Counted from the stretch's first letter, positions 44,613 to 54,590 are shown. The stretch: 64,000 bases of DNA from Saccharospirillum salsuginis (GCF_014651855.1 NZ_BMXR01000012.1:1-64000); one strand, 5' to 3'. Program-made: numbers and translations. Notes: a model not told the origin generated them from the letters alone.

Positions 44613-44789
44613 ATGAACGCATCTTTCGAGACCCGCACCACCCAACCGGTTGACCTGGCTAGCATCGAGGCCGAAGCACGCGCCTTGCGCCAAGCGTACC
44701 TGACCGAGTTGTCCGAGCGGTTCGCGAACTGGATGTCGGACCTCTACGCAGACCTCTTCAAGGGCAAAGGCACCGCTCGTTCGGCCTGA
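44613..44789 (+). CDS. 58-residue helical protein of unknown function
   Basis: The peptide reads MNASFETRTTQPVDLASI, then an amphipathic helix (AEARALRQAYLTELSERFAN) and a basic tail. It resembles small DUF1127/RSP_7527-like proteins in general plan only. The ATG at 44613 is preceded by CAAGAGGACAGA, and the gene is flanked by a clear promoter and a strong terminator. That makes it a real gene despite its size. It shares its promoter design with the 65-residue protein at 62342, whose core helix is similar in layout (short acidic N-terminus, amphipathic helix, basic end). Confidence 0.7.
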   Translation: MNASFETRTTQPVDLASIEAEARALRQAYLTELSERFANWMSDLYADLFKGKGTARSA

Positions 44790-44861
44790 TTTTTTGGCGA
44801 CCCGATTCGTCGGTTCGCCGCCCGCAAGCCTGCTTGCTTTATCGTTGTGTACTGCCTATAG

Positions 44862-44892
44862 CGCGGCTCGACTTGTTCGGCCGCGTTTTTTT
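44862..44892 (+). terminator. strong intrinsic terminator
   Basis: CGCGGC (44862-44867) pairs with GCCGCG (44880-44885) and is followed directly by seven T residues (44886-44892). It ends transcription of the 58-residue gene. A second small hairpin (GGCGA/TCGCC, 44796-44819) lies just after the stop codon. Confidence 0.85.
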
Positions 44893-44909
44893 ATGCCTGC
44901 CTGTTACGC

Positions 44910-46112
44910 TCAGACGGCGGCCAAATGCACGGCCAACCCCTGCCCCACGCCGACACAGAGACTCGCCAACGCCGATCGACCGCCGCGTCGACTCATTTCC
45001 AACGCCGCCGTTCCAATGATCCGCGCGCCCGTCGCACCCAGCGGATGGCCCAAAGCAATCGCGCCGCCATTGGGGTTGAGTCGCGGATCGTCATCGTCCA
45101 ACCCCAACTCCCGCGCCACCGCCAATACCTGAGCTGCGAAGGCTTCGTTGATCTCGATGACGTCGTACCGCTCCAGCGCCTGACCGGTGCGCTCAACGAG
45201 AGAATGCACAGCCGGCACCGGCCCCATGCCCATCAAACGCGGCGCCACCCCACTCGACGTCGCCGTCTCAATGCGCGCGATGGGCGTCAGACCGTACTGT
45301 TTCACCGCCGCCTCACTGGCCACCAACAGCAGAGCACAGCCGTCATTGATGCCGGCCGCATTGCCAGCGGTAACCGTACCCGGATCACGAAACGGCGTCG
45401 GCAACCGGGCCAGACGCTCGGCCGTCGTATCGGCTCGCGGATGCTCATCCACCGACACCGACTGAACCTCACCGCGCTTCACCGGTACCTCGACTGGCAC
45501 GATTTCTTCAGCCAACCGACCGGCCTTGATCGCCGCCTGGGTTCGTTCCTGGGACCGCAACGCATAAGCGTCCTGATCCTCGCGCGACACCCCGTATTCA
45601 GCCGCCACATTCTCCGCCGTCTCCGGCATCGACTCGGTACCGTACTGTTTCGACAGCGCCGGATTAACAAACCGCCAGCCAATGGTGGTGTCGTACATCT
45701 CGGTGTTGCGGGAAAAAGCGGTGTTCGCCTTGGGCATGACGAGCGGTGCCCGGGTCATGCTCTCAACGCCACCGGCCAACACCAGATCCGCCTCGTTCGT
45801 CTTGATCATCCGCGCAGCCTGAACCACAGCCTCGAAACCGCTACCGCACAACCGATTCACGGTGTAGCCGGGCACCGTTTCGGGCAATCCCGCGATCAGC
45901 GAGGCCATACGCGCGACGTTGCGGTTATCCTCTCCCGCCTGATTGGCGCAGCCGAGAATGACTTCATCAATTCCAGCGGGATCGATGTTCGGATGCCGTT
46001 CCAGCAAACCACGCATAACCTGAGCGGCCAGATCATCCGGACGCAAGCTGGCCAACGAACCGCCATAACGGCCAATGGGGGAACGCAGGGTGTTGCACAA
46101 ATAAGCAGTCAT
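44910..46112 (-). CDS. pcaF: thiolase of the 3-oxoadipyl-CoA type
   Basis: The 400-residue thiolase starts RSPIGRYGGSLASLRPDDLA and contains FSRNTEMYDTTIGWRFVNPA, signatures of 3-oxoadipyl-CoA thiolases (PcaF/PaaJ). The active site is complete: Cys89 (NRLCGSGFEA), His356 (ALGHPLGATG) and Cys386 (SLCVGVGQG). It cleaves a C6 or longer 3-oxoacyl-CoA to acetyl-CoA plus a shorter acyl-CoA. At the end of the anthranilate-type operon it would perform the thiolytic step after ring opening. A 181-bp gap with foldback repeat copy C separates it from RidA, so expression may be modulated relative to the upstream genes. Confidence 0.92.
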   Translation of the reverse strand: MTAYLCNTLRSPIGRYGGSLASLRPDDLAAQVMRGLLERHPNIDPAGIDEVILGCANQAGEDNRNVARMASLIAGLPETVPGYTVNRLCGSGFEAVVQAARMIKTNEADLVLAGGVESMTRAPLVMPKANTAFSRNTEMYDTTIGWRFVNPALSKQYGTESMPETAENVAAEYGVSREDQDAYALRSQERTQAAIKAGRLAEEIVPVEVPVKRGEVQSVSVDEHPRADTTAERLARLPTPFRDPGTVTAGNAAGINDGCALLLVASEAAVKQYGLTPIARIETATSSGVAPRLMGMGPVPAVHSLVERTGQALERYDVIEINEAFAAQVLAVARELGLDDDDPRLNPNGGAIALGHPLGATGARIIGTAALEMSRRGGRSALASLCVGVGQGLAVHLAAV

Positions 46113-46179
46113 GATGTATCGGTCTCCACAACAGAGTGATCAATCACCTTAATGTTCTTGATTCGACGTGGGCTAGCGA

Positions 46180-46285
46180 CGGTCACCGGGTAGACCTATA
46201 CAGGGATGTCGGCCGCCTGGACGGCGGCCGTCAAGCCCCCATGGATGGGTTCACGGCGACCCTGTATAGGTCTACCCGGTGACCG
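46180..46285 (+). repeat. 106-bp foldback repeat, copy C
   Basis: Arms 46180-46205 and 46260-46285 are perfectly complementary over 26 bp. The 54-nt core begins ATGTC and ends GATGGGTTCACGGCGA, and has the inner hairpin CGGCCGCC/GGCGGCCG. It lies between ridA and the thiolase gene within the operon. Confidence 0.9.
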
Positions 46286-46293
46286 GCGCGGGT

Positions 46294-46710
46294 TCAGACT
46301 CCGTCAGGCAGGACCGCCGTTGCCTCGATTTCCACCTTGGCCTCATCCTCGATCAGGTCGGCGACCTGAACCATCGTCATGGCGGGGAAATGTTTGCCCA
46401 GCACAGCCCGGTAGGCCTCACCCACCTCTTTCAGTCGACTCAGGTATTCCCGCTTGTCCGTGACGTACCAGGTCAGGCGTACGATGTGTTCAGGGCGGGC
46501 ATCGGCCTCGGCCAATACCGTGACAATGTTGGTCAACGCCTGATGAATCTGCTCGACAAAATCGTCCGTGGTGAATACCTGGTCCGCGTTCCAGCCGATC
46601 TGGCCGCCAACAAAAATCGGGGTGCCCCGGGCATGAACGCCGTTGGCGTAACCCGCGGCGCGTTTCCAGTGTTTGGGATGCAGGATGTGGTGAATCGATT
46701 CTAAAGTCAT
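46294..46710 (-). CDS. RidA/YjgF-family imine or enamine hydrolase
   Basis: The 138-residue protein matches the RidA family. It has the N-terminal ILHPKHWKRAAGYANGVHARG, PIFVGGQIGWNADQVFTTDD, LTWYVTDKREYLSRLKEVGE and the C-terminal MVQVADLIEDEAKVEIEATAV with the conserved acid. A bulky Trp replaces the usual residue near the site (GWNA). RidA proteins hydrolyse reactive enamines and imines to ketones and ammonia. The gene overlaps the thioesterase by ATGA and is inside the anthranilate operon, so it may act on the amino-ene intermediate formed by the monooxygenase/reductase. That link is inferred from chemistry and position. Confidence 0.85.
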   Translation of the reverse strand: MTLESIHHILHPKHWKRAAGYANGVHARGTPIFVGGQIGWNADQVFTTDDFVEQIHQALTNIVTVLAEADARPEHIVRLTWYVTDKREYLSRLKEVGEAYRAVLGKHFPAMTMVQVADLIEDEAKVEIEATAVLPDGV

Positions 46711-47131
46711 GCAGGCTTACCTGTGTTGTGCTCGGGTTCGAAGCGCTGGCGAAAATCCTCCGGCCAGGGCATCGGTTTTCCGGTGTTCATGTCCACGTAG
46801 ACGAGGGTCGAGGTACTGCGCAAACGCAGCTCGCCCGCGCAGGTCGCGGTAATGGTGATGGTCAGGCTGGCACCGCCGACGGCGTCCACCGTCAGTTCGA
46901 AATCGAGCCGATCACCCAACCGGCTGGGCGCGGTGAAATCGGTCGCGATGCGGGCGGTGGGAACGCCGGTGCGACGCTCCATATGCAATTGATTGAAACT
47001 GGCGCCGACCTCGTCTTCGAACCAGTCCTCGACCACCGAATTGATCATCTCGAAATACCGGGGAAAGAAGACGATGGCGGCCGGGTCGCAGTGTTGAAAA
47101 CGGACTTTGCGTTGCGTGCGGTAAGTCACGA

Positions 47132-47135
<4 letters not shown>
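46707..47135 (-). CDS. acyl-CoA thioesterase, 4-hydroxybenzoyl-CoA type hotdog
   Basis: The 142-residue hotdog protein has the 4HBT signature: YRTQRKVRFQHCDPAAIVFF with an Asp as nucleophile candidate (QHCDPAAIVFFPRY), and VDFDFTAP-like residues further on. It would hydrolyse an aryl- or acyl-CoA to free acid, relieving CoA trapping when the pathway is blocked. The start is a GTG at 47135 that overlaps the LivF stop (GTGA); its stop overlaps the RidA start. In other CoA-dependent aromatic pathways (such as phenylacetate, PaaI) a thioesterase plays this salvage role. Confidence 0.88.
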
Positions 47136-47805
<670 letters not shown>

Positions 47806-47812
<7 letters not shown>

Positions 47813-48558
47813 GCTTCCTCCCCGAGATAGGCTTCACGGACGTGCGGATTGTTGCGGATGGCCTCGCTGTCGCCGTGGGCGACCACTTCCCCGTCGACCA
47901 GAACGGAAATCCGGTCGGCCAGACGAAAGACGGCGTCCATATCGTGTTCGATCAACAGAATCGGCACCCGGGTTTTCAGCCCTTCGAGCAGTTCGGTCAG
48001 TTTCGCCGAGCCCTCCGGCCCCAGCCCGGCCATGGGTTCATCCAGCAACAACGCCTTGGGCTTGAGCGCGAGCGCGCAGGCGACCTCCACCTGCCGGCGC
48101 TCACCGTGCGACAGGTCCGAGACCGCCGTGTCGGCGCGATGGCCGAGACCCATCTGTTCGATGGCCCGCAAAGCGGGCTCGACCAGGTCGGCGTCGCTAC
48201 GAATCGGCTTCCAGAACCGGTACGAACTGCCCTGCACGGCCTGCACACCGACCATCACATTGCGCAGCACGCTCAGCGGTTCGGCCAGCGACGACACCTG
48301 GAAACTGCGGCCCAACCCCAGGCGGGCCCGTTCGGCCACACTGAGCGAACTGAGCGCTTGTCGCTCGAGATAGATTTCACCCCGGTCGGGCTTGAGCGTG
48401 CCGGCGATCTGCGCGATCAGGGTCGATTTGCCGGCCCCGTTCGGACCGATCAGGGCATGGATTTCACCGGGCCTCAAATCCAGGGAGACCTGGCGGGTGG
48501 CGTGCAGGGCACCGAACGACTTGTCCAGGCCGTCCAGCGCGAGAATCGGATCACGCAT
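47806..48558 (-). CDS. livG: Liv-type ABC importer ATPase (LivG)
   Basis: The 250-residue ATPase starts at 48558 (MRDPILALDGL) with Walker A IGPNGAGKSTLIAQIAG, signature SDLSHGERRQVEVACAL, Walker B KALLLDEPMAGLGPEG and switch His LLIEHDMDAVFRLADR. The C-terminal VVAHGDSEAIRNNPHVREAYLG is characteristic of LivG. It overlaps LivM by 8 bp and LivF by 7 bp. A longer frame from 48630 is internal to LivM and not used. Confidence 0.92.
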
Positions 48559-49588
48559 AGCGTTCCCTCCCCGCCAACAGGCCCATGACACCGCCTCGGG
48601 CGAACAACACCACGGCCAGCAGCACCACACCCAGGAAAAGTTGCCAGTACTCGGTCAGTCCGCCCAGCAAGGTTTCCATCATCACGAACAGGATGGCGCC
48701 GGCCAGCGGACCGCACAGTCGCCCGACACCGCCGAGAATAACGATCACCATGATCTCGCCGGAGCGGTGCCAGCTGAGCATGGACGGCCCGACGAAACCG
48801 TTCAGGTCGGCGAACAGCGCACCGGCCACACCGGTGATCATGCCGCTGATGACAAAGGCGGCCAGACGAATCGGGCGGGGTTCCACCCCGGCGGTCGCCA
48901 GGCGTGTCTCGTTCAGACGCGCCATGGTCAGGGCCGCGCCGAAACGGGCGTTCATCCAGCGCTGGGTCAGGAACAGAGCCAGCCCGAGCAAGGCCATGCA
49001 CAGCGTGAAAAAGACCAGCGGATTATTGGTATCCAGCCCCGGCAGGCTGTTTCGGATGTAGATCGGCAGGCCGTCCTCGCCGCCGTACGTCGGCCAGGAC
49101 ACGGCGAAGTAATAGATCATCTGGGCAAAAGCGAGCGTGATCATGATGAAATACACGCCCGAGGTGCCCAGCGAAATCGCGCCGATGGCATAGGCGACCA
49201 GGCCGCAGACCAGCAAAGCGCTCAGCCAGAGCACCGGCATCAGATCGCTGCCGGCGGGCAAGCCGGACAGCCCGAACAACGGCGACTGGTCGAAGGCGTG
49301 GAACGCGCCGATACCGGCCACATAGCCGCCGATGCCGAAGAAGGCCGCATGCCCGAAGCTGACCATGCCGCCGAAGCCCAGGGCCAGATTCAGCCCGACA
49401 CCGGCCAGCGCGACGATGGCGATGCGCGACGCCAGATTGACATAAAACGGCTCGCCCGCCAGATGGGCGAAGACCGCCGCGGCCACCAGCACGAGGATCA
49501 ATCCCCAGCCGATGACGGTCTCCCGGCTGAGCGGGCGCCGACCCAACGAGGGCGACCGGGATGGAATATGGGATTCTAAACTAGTCAT
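48551..49588 (-). CDS. livM: Liv-type ABC importer permease (LivM)
   Basis: The 345-residue permease has the long N-terminal region and about nine membrane spans of LivM. It contains VGLNLALGFGGMVSFGHAAFFGIGGY and the coupling region (MARLNETRLATAGVEPRPIR). The ATG at 49588 lies within the end of LivH (8-bp overlap); a TTG at 49597 is less likely. It forms a heterodimer with LivH. The operon context implies uptake of an aromatic acid and not branched-chain amino acids. Confidence 0.92.
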   Translation of the reverse strand: MTSLESHIPSRSPSLGRRPLSRETVIGWGLILVLVAAAVFAHLAGEPFYVNLASRIAIVALAGVGLNLALGFGGMVSFGHAAFFGIGGYVAGIGAFHAFDQSPLFGLSGLPAGSDLMPVLWLSALLVCGLVAYAIGAISLGTSGVYFIMITLAFAQMIYYFAVSWPTYGGEDGLPIYIRNSLPGLDTNNPLVFFTLCMALLGLALFLTQRWMNARFGAALTMARLNETRLATAGVEPRPIRLAAFVISGMITGVAGALFADLNGFVGPSMLSWHRSGEIMVIVILGGVGRLCGPLAGAILFVMMETLLGGLTEYWQLFLGVVLLAVVLFARGGVMGLLAGRERYA

Positions 49589-50501
49589 GAGCCGCAAAGA
49601 GTCCGTTGGGTTTGAATGCGAGAATGCCGGCCATCAATACGTAAATCAGCATCGACGCCAGTGCCGCCCCGACACCGGAGGCGTCGGAGGGGGCCATGAA
49701 CAACTTGAACAAACCGGGCAGCAGAACGCGTCCGAGGGTGTCGACGACACCAACCAGGACCGCGCCGATCAGCGCACCCTTGATCGAGCCTATGCCGCCG
49801 ATAACGATGACCACAAAGGCGAGAATCAGCACCGGCTCCCCCATACCGACCTGGACCGACTGCAAGGCACCGATGGTGGACCCGGCCAGTCCGGCCAAGG
49901 CCGCGCCCAGTGCGAACACCAGGGTGTAGAGTGTGCTGATGTCGACGCCCAGCGCCCCGATCATCTCCCGATCGTTTTCACCGGCGCGGATGCGCATCCC
50001 GAGTCGGGTACGGCTGATCAATAAGTAAAGCCCGATCGCGATCGCCACGCCCATAACTATGATTGCCAGCCGATACAGCGGGTACTCCACTCCGCCCGGC
50101 AAAGTCACAGAGCCGGACAGCGAGTCCGGAACGTTCAGCCACAGCGGGGACGAGCCGAAAATCCAGCGGGTGCCTTCGGAGAAAATCAGAATCAAGGCAA
50201 AGGTCGCCAGCACCTGATCGAGGTGGTCACGGTGGTACAAACGACGAATGACGGTCCATTCCACCACGGCACCCACCGCCGCGGCCGCGAGCACACCGCC
50301 GAGCAACCCGACCCAGAAGGAGCCGGTCAGGCCGGTCACCCAGGCGGTCACGAAGGCACCGGTCATGTAGAAGGAACCGTGGGCCAGATTGATCAGTCCC
50401 ATGACGCCGAACACCAACGTCAAACCACTGGCCATCAGGAACAGCATGGTTCCGAGTTGAATGCCATTGAGCACTTGTTCGATGAGCAAAGTCAGGGTCA
50501 C
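49581..50501 (-). CDS. livH: Liv-type ABC importer permease (LivH)
   Basis: The 306-residue permease starts TLLIEQVLNGIQLGTMLFLM and contains VFGVMGLINLAHGSFYMTGA, RTRLGMRIRAGENDREMIGA (the EAA-like coupling loop) and a C-terminal AGILAFKPNGLF, all typical of LivH. Eight membrane spans are likely. It follows the substrate-binding protein gene after a hairpin at 50528-50549, which probably sets a lower level for membrane components than for the binding protein. Confidence 0.92.
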   Translation of the reverse strand: MTLTLLIEQVLNGIQLGTMLFLMASGLTLVFGVMGLINLAHGSFYMTGAFVTAWVTGLTGSFWVGLLGGVLAAAAVGAVVEWTVIRRLYHRDHLDQVLATFALILIFSEGTRWIFGSSPLWLNVPDSLSGSVTLPGGVEYPLYRLAIIVMGVAIAIGLYLLISRTRLGMRIRAGENDREMIGALGVDISTLYTLVFALGAALAGLAGSTIGALQSVQVGMGEPVLILAFVVIVIGGIGSIKGALIGAVLVGVVDTLGRVLLPGLFKLFMAPSDASGVGAALASMLIYVLMAGILAFKPNGLFAAHD

Positions 50502-50527
50502 GAGGGAATCCTATTCAAGCGGTGAGT

Positions 50528-50549
50528 GGGGCGCCCGATCGAGCGCCCC
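50528..50549 (-). terminator. intraoperonic hairpin after the binding-protein gene
   Basis: GGGGCGC (50528-50534) pairs with GCGCCCC (50543-50549) around an 8-nt loop, between the binding-protein stop and livH. Such hairpins commonly stabilise the upstream message or partly terminate. Confidence 0.55.
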
Positions 50550-50565
50550 GACAGTCAGAGCCGAA

Positions 50566-51705
50566 TCAGAGGCTGCACTGGTCAACGAAGCTGTCCTGCA
50601 GATCCTCGACCGCGACACCGACCAGTTGGTTGGTCGGGCCATTGCCCTGATCCACCACTTCGCGCACATAGATGTCCTGGATCGGGTGATGGTTCGGGCC
50701 GAAGCGGAAATCGCCGCGCGTGGATTCGAAATTCGCCGCTTCAAGCGCCGCCTGGAAGGCCTCTTCATCGTCGGGATGGGCGACGTCCAGCGCCGACAGA
50801 ATCAGGTTGGCGGTATCGAACCCCTGGGACGCGTACAGCGTCGGAGTACGGCCGTATTTTTCCCGGAAGCTGGCGACGAAGGCATTGTTGGTCGGGTTGT
50901 CCAGATCGTAGGCCCACTGGGAGGTGTTTTTCACGCCCACGGCGGCGTCACCGACCGCACCCAGGATGATCTCGTCGAACGAGAACGCCGGGCCGTAAAC
51001 CGGCAGGTCGATGCCGGCGCCGGCGTACTGTTTCATAAAGGCGATGCCCATGCCGCCGGGCAGGAAGAAGAAGACGCTGTCGGCATCGCTGGCGCGGATC
51101 TGAGCCAGTTCCGCCGCGTAATCGGTCTGGCCAAGCTGGGTATAGACTTCATTGGCCAGCTCGCCCTGGAAGCGGCTCTTGAACCCGTCCAGCGCATCCG
51201 TACCGGCCGGATAGTTCGGCGCCAATATGAACGGTTTTTTCACGTCGGCCTGTTTCATGTAAGCGCCCATGGCCTCGTGCAGGTTGTTGTTCTGCCAGGC
51301 CACGTTGAAGTATTTGTTGTGACAGAGACGACCGGCGAGATCGGACGGGCCGGCATTGGGCGAAATGTAAAACGGCCCCTGACGCACGGCGCTCGGCACT
51401 ACGGCCATGGCCAGGTTCGACCAGATGATGCCGGTCAGGATGTCCACGTCCTCGCGCTGAATGAATTCATTGGCCAGGCTTTTCGCCACGTCCGGTTTGC
51501 GCGCGTCGTCCTGAACCAGAACCTCGATGTCGTCGCGACCGGCCTGTTCCATCGCGAGCATGAACCCGTCACGCACGTCCACCCCCAGGTGGGAACCGCC
51601 GCCGGACAGGGTGGTGATCATACCGATCTTGACCTCGTCGGCCTGAGCCGTGGCCAGGGTCGAGGCCATCACGGCCGCCAGACTTGCATTCAGTAACTTC
51701 TTCAT
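50566..51705 (-). CDS. Liv-type ABC transporter substrate-binding protein
   Basis: The 379-residue protein has a signal peptide (MKKLLNASLAAVMASTLATAQA) and a type I periplasmic fold. It starts VKIGMITTLSGGGSHLGVDV and contains ILTGIIWSNLAMAVV, AWQNNNLHEAMGAYM and ASQGFDTANLILSALD. The family also includes binding proteins for aromatic acids and short acids. Strong GGAGG just upstream of the ATG at 51705 fixes the start. It is located between the aryl-CoA ligase and livH, so anthranilate, benzoate or a similar acid is the expected ligand. Confidence 0.92.
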   Translation of the reverse strand: MKKLLNASLAAVMASTLATAQADEVKIGMITTLSGGGSHLGVDVRDGFMLAMEQAGRDDIEVLVQDDARKPDVAKSLANEFIQREDVDILTGIIWSNLAMAVVPSAVRQGPFYISPNAGPSDLAGRLCHNKYFNVAWQNNNLHEAMGAYMKQADVKKPFILAPNYPAGTDALDGFKSRFQGELANEVYTQLGQTDYAAELAQIRASDADSVFFFLPGGMGIAFMKQYAGAGIDLPVYGPAFSFDEIILGAVGDAAVGVKNTSQWAYDLDNPTNNAFVASFREKYGRTPTLYASQGFDTANLILSALDVAHPDDEEAFQAALEAANFESTRGDFRFGPNHHPIQDIYVREVVDQGNGPTNQLVGVAVEDLQDSFVDQCSL

Positions 51706-51771
51706 TGCACACCTCCAATGGTGTTTTCTTGTTGTTGATCCTGGGGTCATGCCCCGAGTGTCTTCCCGTAA

Positions 51772-53397
51772 TTAAAGCGTGGCCTCCTCTTTCAGCCGGA
51801 AGCGTTGCACCTTGCCGGTCGCCGTTTTCGGCAGTTCGTCGATGAACCGGATCGAGCGCGGGTACTTGTAGGGCGCGATGTCGTTCTTCACGAAATCCTG
51901 CAAGCGTTTAACGCACTCGTCGTCGCCGACCAAACCGTCCGCCAGCACCACATGGGCCTGCACAATCTGGCCCCGATCGTCATCCGGCACACCGATCACG
52001 GCGCACTCCAGTACATCCGGATGCTTCAACAGACTGGCCTCCACATCGGGGCCGGCGATGTTGTATCCGGACGAGACAATCATGTCGTCGGTGCGGGCGG
52101 CGAAATGGAAATAGCCGTCCTCGTCCTGATAGAAGGCATCCCCGGTGAGATTCCAGCCATCACGCACATACTGGTGCTGACGCGGGTCGGCCAGATAGCG
52201 GCAACCGGTGGGGCCCCGCACCGCCAGACGCCCAACCGTACCCCGGGGCGCTTCGGCGCCGGAGTCATCCACAATGCGGGCTTCATATCCCGGCACCGGG
52301 GTACCGGTACAGGCCGGACGAGCGTCATCGAGTCGGTTGGAAATGAAGATGTGCAGCATCTCCGTTGCCCCGATACCGTCCAGCATCGGCTTTCCTGTTT
52401 TGGCTTTCCATTCCTCGAATACCGGGGCCGGCAGCGTTTCGCCCGCCGACACGGCCGCGCGCAGACTGGTCAGATTCGCACCTTCGTCCATCGCTTTCAA
52501 CATAACGCGGTAGGCGGTGGGGGCGGTGAAGCACACGGTGGCCCCGTAAGCCTCGATCAATTCAATCATGTTCGGCGGCGATGCTTTCTCCAACAGCGTC
52601 GCGGTGGCCCCGAAGCGCAACGGGAAAACGGCCAGCCCGCCCAGTCCGAAGGTGAAGGCCAACGGCGGTGAGCCGACGAAGACATCGTCCGGCGTCACCT
52701 GAAGAACGGACTTGGCGTAGGTGTCGGCAATGGCCAGCAGGTCGCGATGATAATGCATGGTCGCTTTGGGGTTACCGGTCGTACCCGACGTGAACCCGAG
52801 CAGGGCGACGTCATCGCGCCCGGTGTCGACCGCCTCGAAATGCACCGGTTTTTCCAGTGCGCTGTGGTCGAGTTCAGCCTCGTGATTCGCGGTCCCGTCG
52901 AAGCCGATGACGTGCTTCAGAAAGCGACTGGTGTCGGCACAGGTGTGGAGCTCTTCCAGCAATCGGGTATCACACAACGCGTGGCTGATCTCGGCCTTGT
53001 CGACGATCTTGGCGAGCTCGCCGGCGCGCAGCATGGGCATGGTGTTGACCGCTACGGCACCGGCTTTGGTGACCGCCAGCCAACAGGCCACAAACGCCGG
53101 GTTGTTGGCGGAGCGGATCAGAACCCGGTTACCCGGCACAACGCCATAGTCTTCGACCAGTGCGTGCGCCAACCGATTGGTCCAGTCCTGCAATTCTTTA
53201 TAGGTGCGGCGTCGACCGTTGCCGATCAGCGCCGTGCGGTCACCGAGCCCGGCTTCGACCTGGCGGTCGACCAGTTCGACGGCCGCGTTCAGCCGTTCCG
53301 GGTAGTCCAGACCGGCCGGCAGAAAGACCGGCTGGTCGTCGGGTGCGGGCAGATTGTCCCGCGTGAAGGTATCGATGTGTGCCGATGGTCCCAGCAT
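51772..53397 (-). CDS. abmG: 2-aminobenzoate-CoA ligase (benzoate-CoA ligase family)
   Basis: The 541-residue adenylate-forming enzyme has the P-loop GFTSGTTGNPKATMHYHRDL, the A5/A8 motifs (DGIGATEMLHIF, LTGDAFYQDEDGYFHFAART) and the C-terminal catalytic Lys in LPKTATGKVQRFRLK. It begins SAHIDTFTRDNLPAPDDQPVF, characteristic of the 2-aminobenzoate/benzoate-CoA ligase group. It activates the aromatic acid to its CoA thioester with ATP. The ATG at 53397 is supported by GGAGAG at good distance; the longer TTG start is rejected. With the fused monooxygenase/reductase, anthranilate is the most probable substrate, though salicylate or benzoate are possible. Confidence 0.88.
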   Translation of the reverse strand: MLGPSAHIDTFTRDNLPAPDDQPVFLPAGLDYPERLNAAVELVDRQVEAGLGDRTALIGNGRRRTYKELQDWTNRLAHALVEDYGVVPGNRVLIRSANNPAFVACWLAVTKAGAVAVNTMPMLRAGELAKIVDKAEISHALCDTRLLEELHTCADTSRFLKHVIGFDGTANHEAELDHSALEKPVHFEAVDTGRDDVALLGFTSGTTGNPKATMHYHRDLLAIADTYAKSVLQVTPDDVFVGSPPLAFTFGLGGLAVFPLRFGATATLLEKASPPNMIELIEAYGATVCFTAPTAYRVMLKAMDEGANLTSLRAAVSAGETLPAPVFEEWKAKTGKPMLDGIGATEMLHIFISNRLDDARPACTGTPVPGYEARIVDDSGAEAPRGTVGRLAVRGPTGCRYLADPRQHQYVRDGWNLTGDAFYQDEDGYFHFAARTDDMIVSSGYNIAGPDVEASLLKHPDVLECAVIGVPDDDRGQIVQAHVVLADGLVGDDECVKRLQDFVKNDIAPYKYPRSIRFIDELPKTATGKVQRFRLKEEATL

Positions 53398-53450
53398 GAT
53401 AGTGCTCTCCAACCTGTCGTTGTTGTTGTCGGGCGGATGAGCCGTCTCGG

Positions 53451-54590
53451 TCAGTCAGTGGCCAAGGCGCTCCTCGCAATCACGATCTTCTGCACATCCG
53501 AGGCGCCCTCGTAGATGCGCAGCGCCCGTATCTCCCGGTACAGGCATTCCACGATATGACCGGCGCGCACGCCGTCGCCGCCGTGCAACTGCACGGCCTG
53601 GTCGATCACCCGCTGCGCCTGTTCGGTGGCGTACAACTTGGCCATGGCGGCTTCACGGGTGACTCGGGCGGCACCCTGGTCCTTGGTCCAGGCCGCCCGG
53701 TACACCAGCAGGGCGCTGGCATCGACGTCCAGCGCCATGTCCGCCAGATGCCCCTGCACCATCTGCAGGTCGGCCAGCGGCCCGCCGAACAGTTCGCGCT
53801 CGCGCGCCCGGGTCAGGCTTTCATCCAGGGCGCGTCGGGCGAAGCCGAGGGCGGCCGCGCCGACGGTCGAGCGGAACACGTCCAGCACCGACATCGCGAT
53901 CTTGAACCCCTGCCCGGGCTCGCCGAGCCGGTTCGAGGCCGGGATGCGCACCCGGTTGAATCCGAGCCGGGCCAGCGGATGCGGCGCACTGGTGTGCAAC
54001 CGCTCGCGGATCTCGAACCCGGGCCGGTCGGCTTCGACGATAAACGCCGACAGCCCTTTGGCACCGGGGGCTTCACCGGTGCGGGCGAAGACGACGTAGA
54101 GGTCGGCGATGCCGCCGTTGGAAATCCAGGTCTTTTCGCCGTCGAGGATGTAGTCGTCGCCGTCGCGTTCCGCCGTGGTGGCGATGTTGGCGACGTCCGA
54201 CCCCGAAGCGGATTCGGTCAGCGCGAAGGCGGCGATGGCCTGCCCGGTGCGGGTACGCTCCAGCCAGTCGCGCTGCGCCTCCTGTCCGAACAGACTGATG
54301 GCCCCGGTGCCGAGCCCCTGCATCGCGAACGCGAAATCGGCCAGGCCGTCGTACCGGGCCAGGGTTTCGCGGGCGAGACACAGGGTGCGGACATCGAGCT
54401 GGTCGCCGGCGGTCGGTTGCAACCAGCCATCACGACCCAGCATCGAGACCAATTCCCGACAGCGGGCGTCCACGTCCCCGGGTTCGCTGTGGTCCGCCAG
54501 GTGCTCGCGGCACCAGGCATCGAGTCCGGCCGCCCAGTCGCGGTGTCGCGCTTCGAAAAACGGCCAATTCAAAAAGGTGGTGTCGCTCAT
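53451..54590 (-). CDS. acyl-CoA dehydrogenase
   Basis: The 379-residue flavoprotein has the three-domain acyl-CoA dehydrogenase layout, with AFALTESASGSDVANIATTA (FAD/substrate loop), ILDGEKTWISNGGIADLYVV, and the C-terminal QLHGGDGVRAGHIVECLYRE followed by IRALRIYEGASDVQKIVIAR that holds the catalytic Glu (YEG). It oxidises an acyl-CoA to an enoyl-CoA in the lower pathway, or possibly a cyclic intermediate. The start at 54590 shares one base with the crotonase stop (TGATG), and GGAGG is at good distance. The longer frame reads through the crotonase gene. Confidence 0.92.
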   Translation of the reverse strand: MSDTTFLNWPFFEARHRDWAAGLDAWCREHLADHSEPGDVDARCRELVSMLGRDGWLQPTAGDQLDVRTLCLARETLARYDGLADFAFAMQGLGTGAISLFGQEAQRDWLERTRTGQAIAAFALTESASGSDVANIATTAERDGDDYILDGEKTWISNGGIADLYVVFARTGEAPGAKGLSAFIVEADRPGFEIRERLHTSAPHPLARLGFNRVRIPASNRLGEPGQGFKIAMSVLDVFRSTVGAAALGFARRALDESLTRARERELFGGPLADLQMVQGHLADMALDVDASALLVYRAAWTKDQGAARVTREAAMAKLYATEQAQRVIDQAVQLHGGDGVRAGHIVECLYREIRALRIYEGASDVQKIVIARSALATD

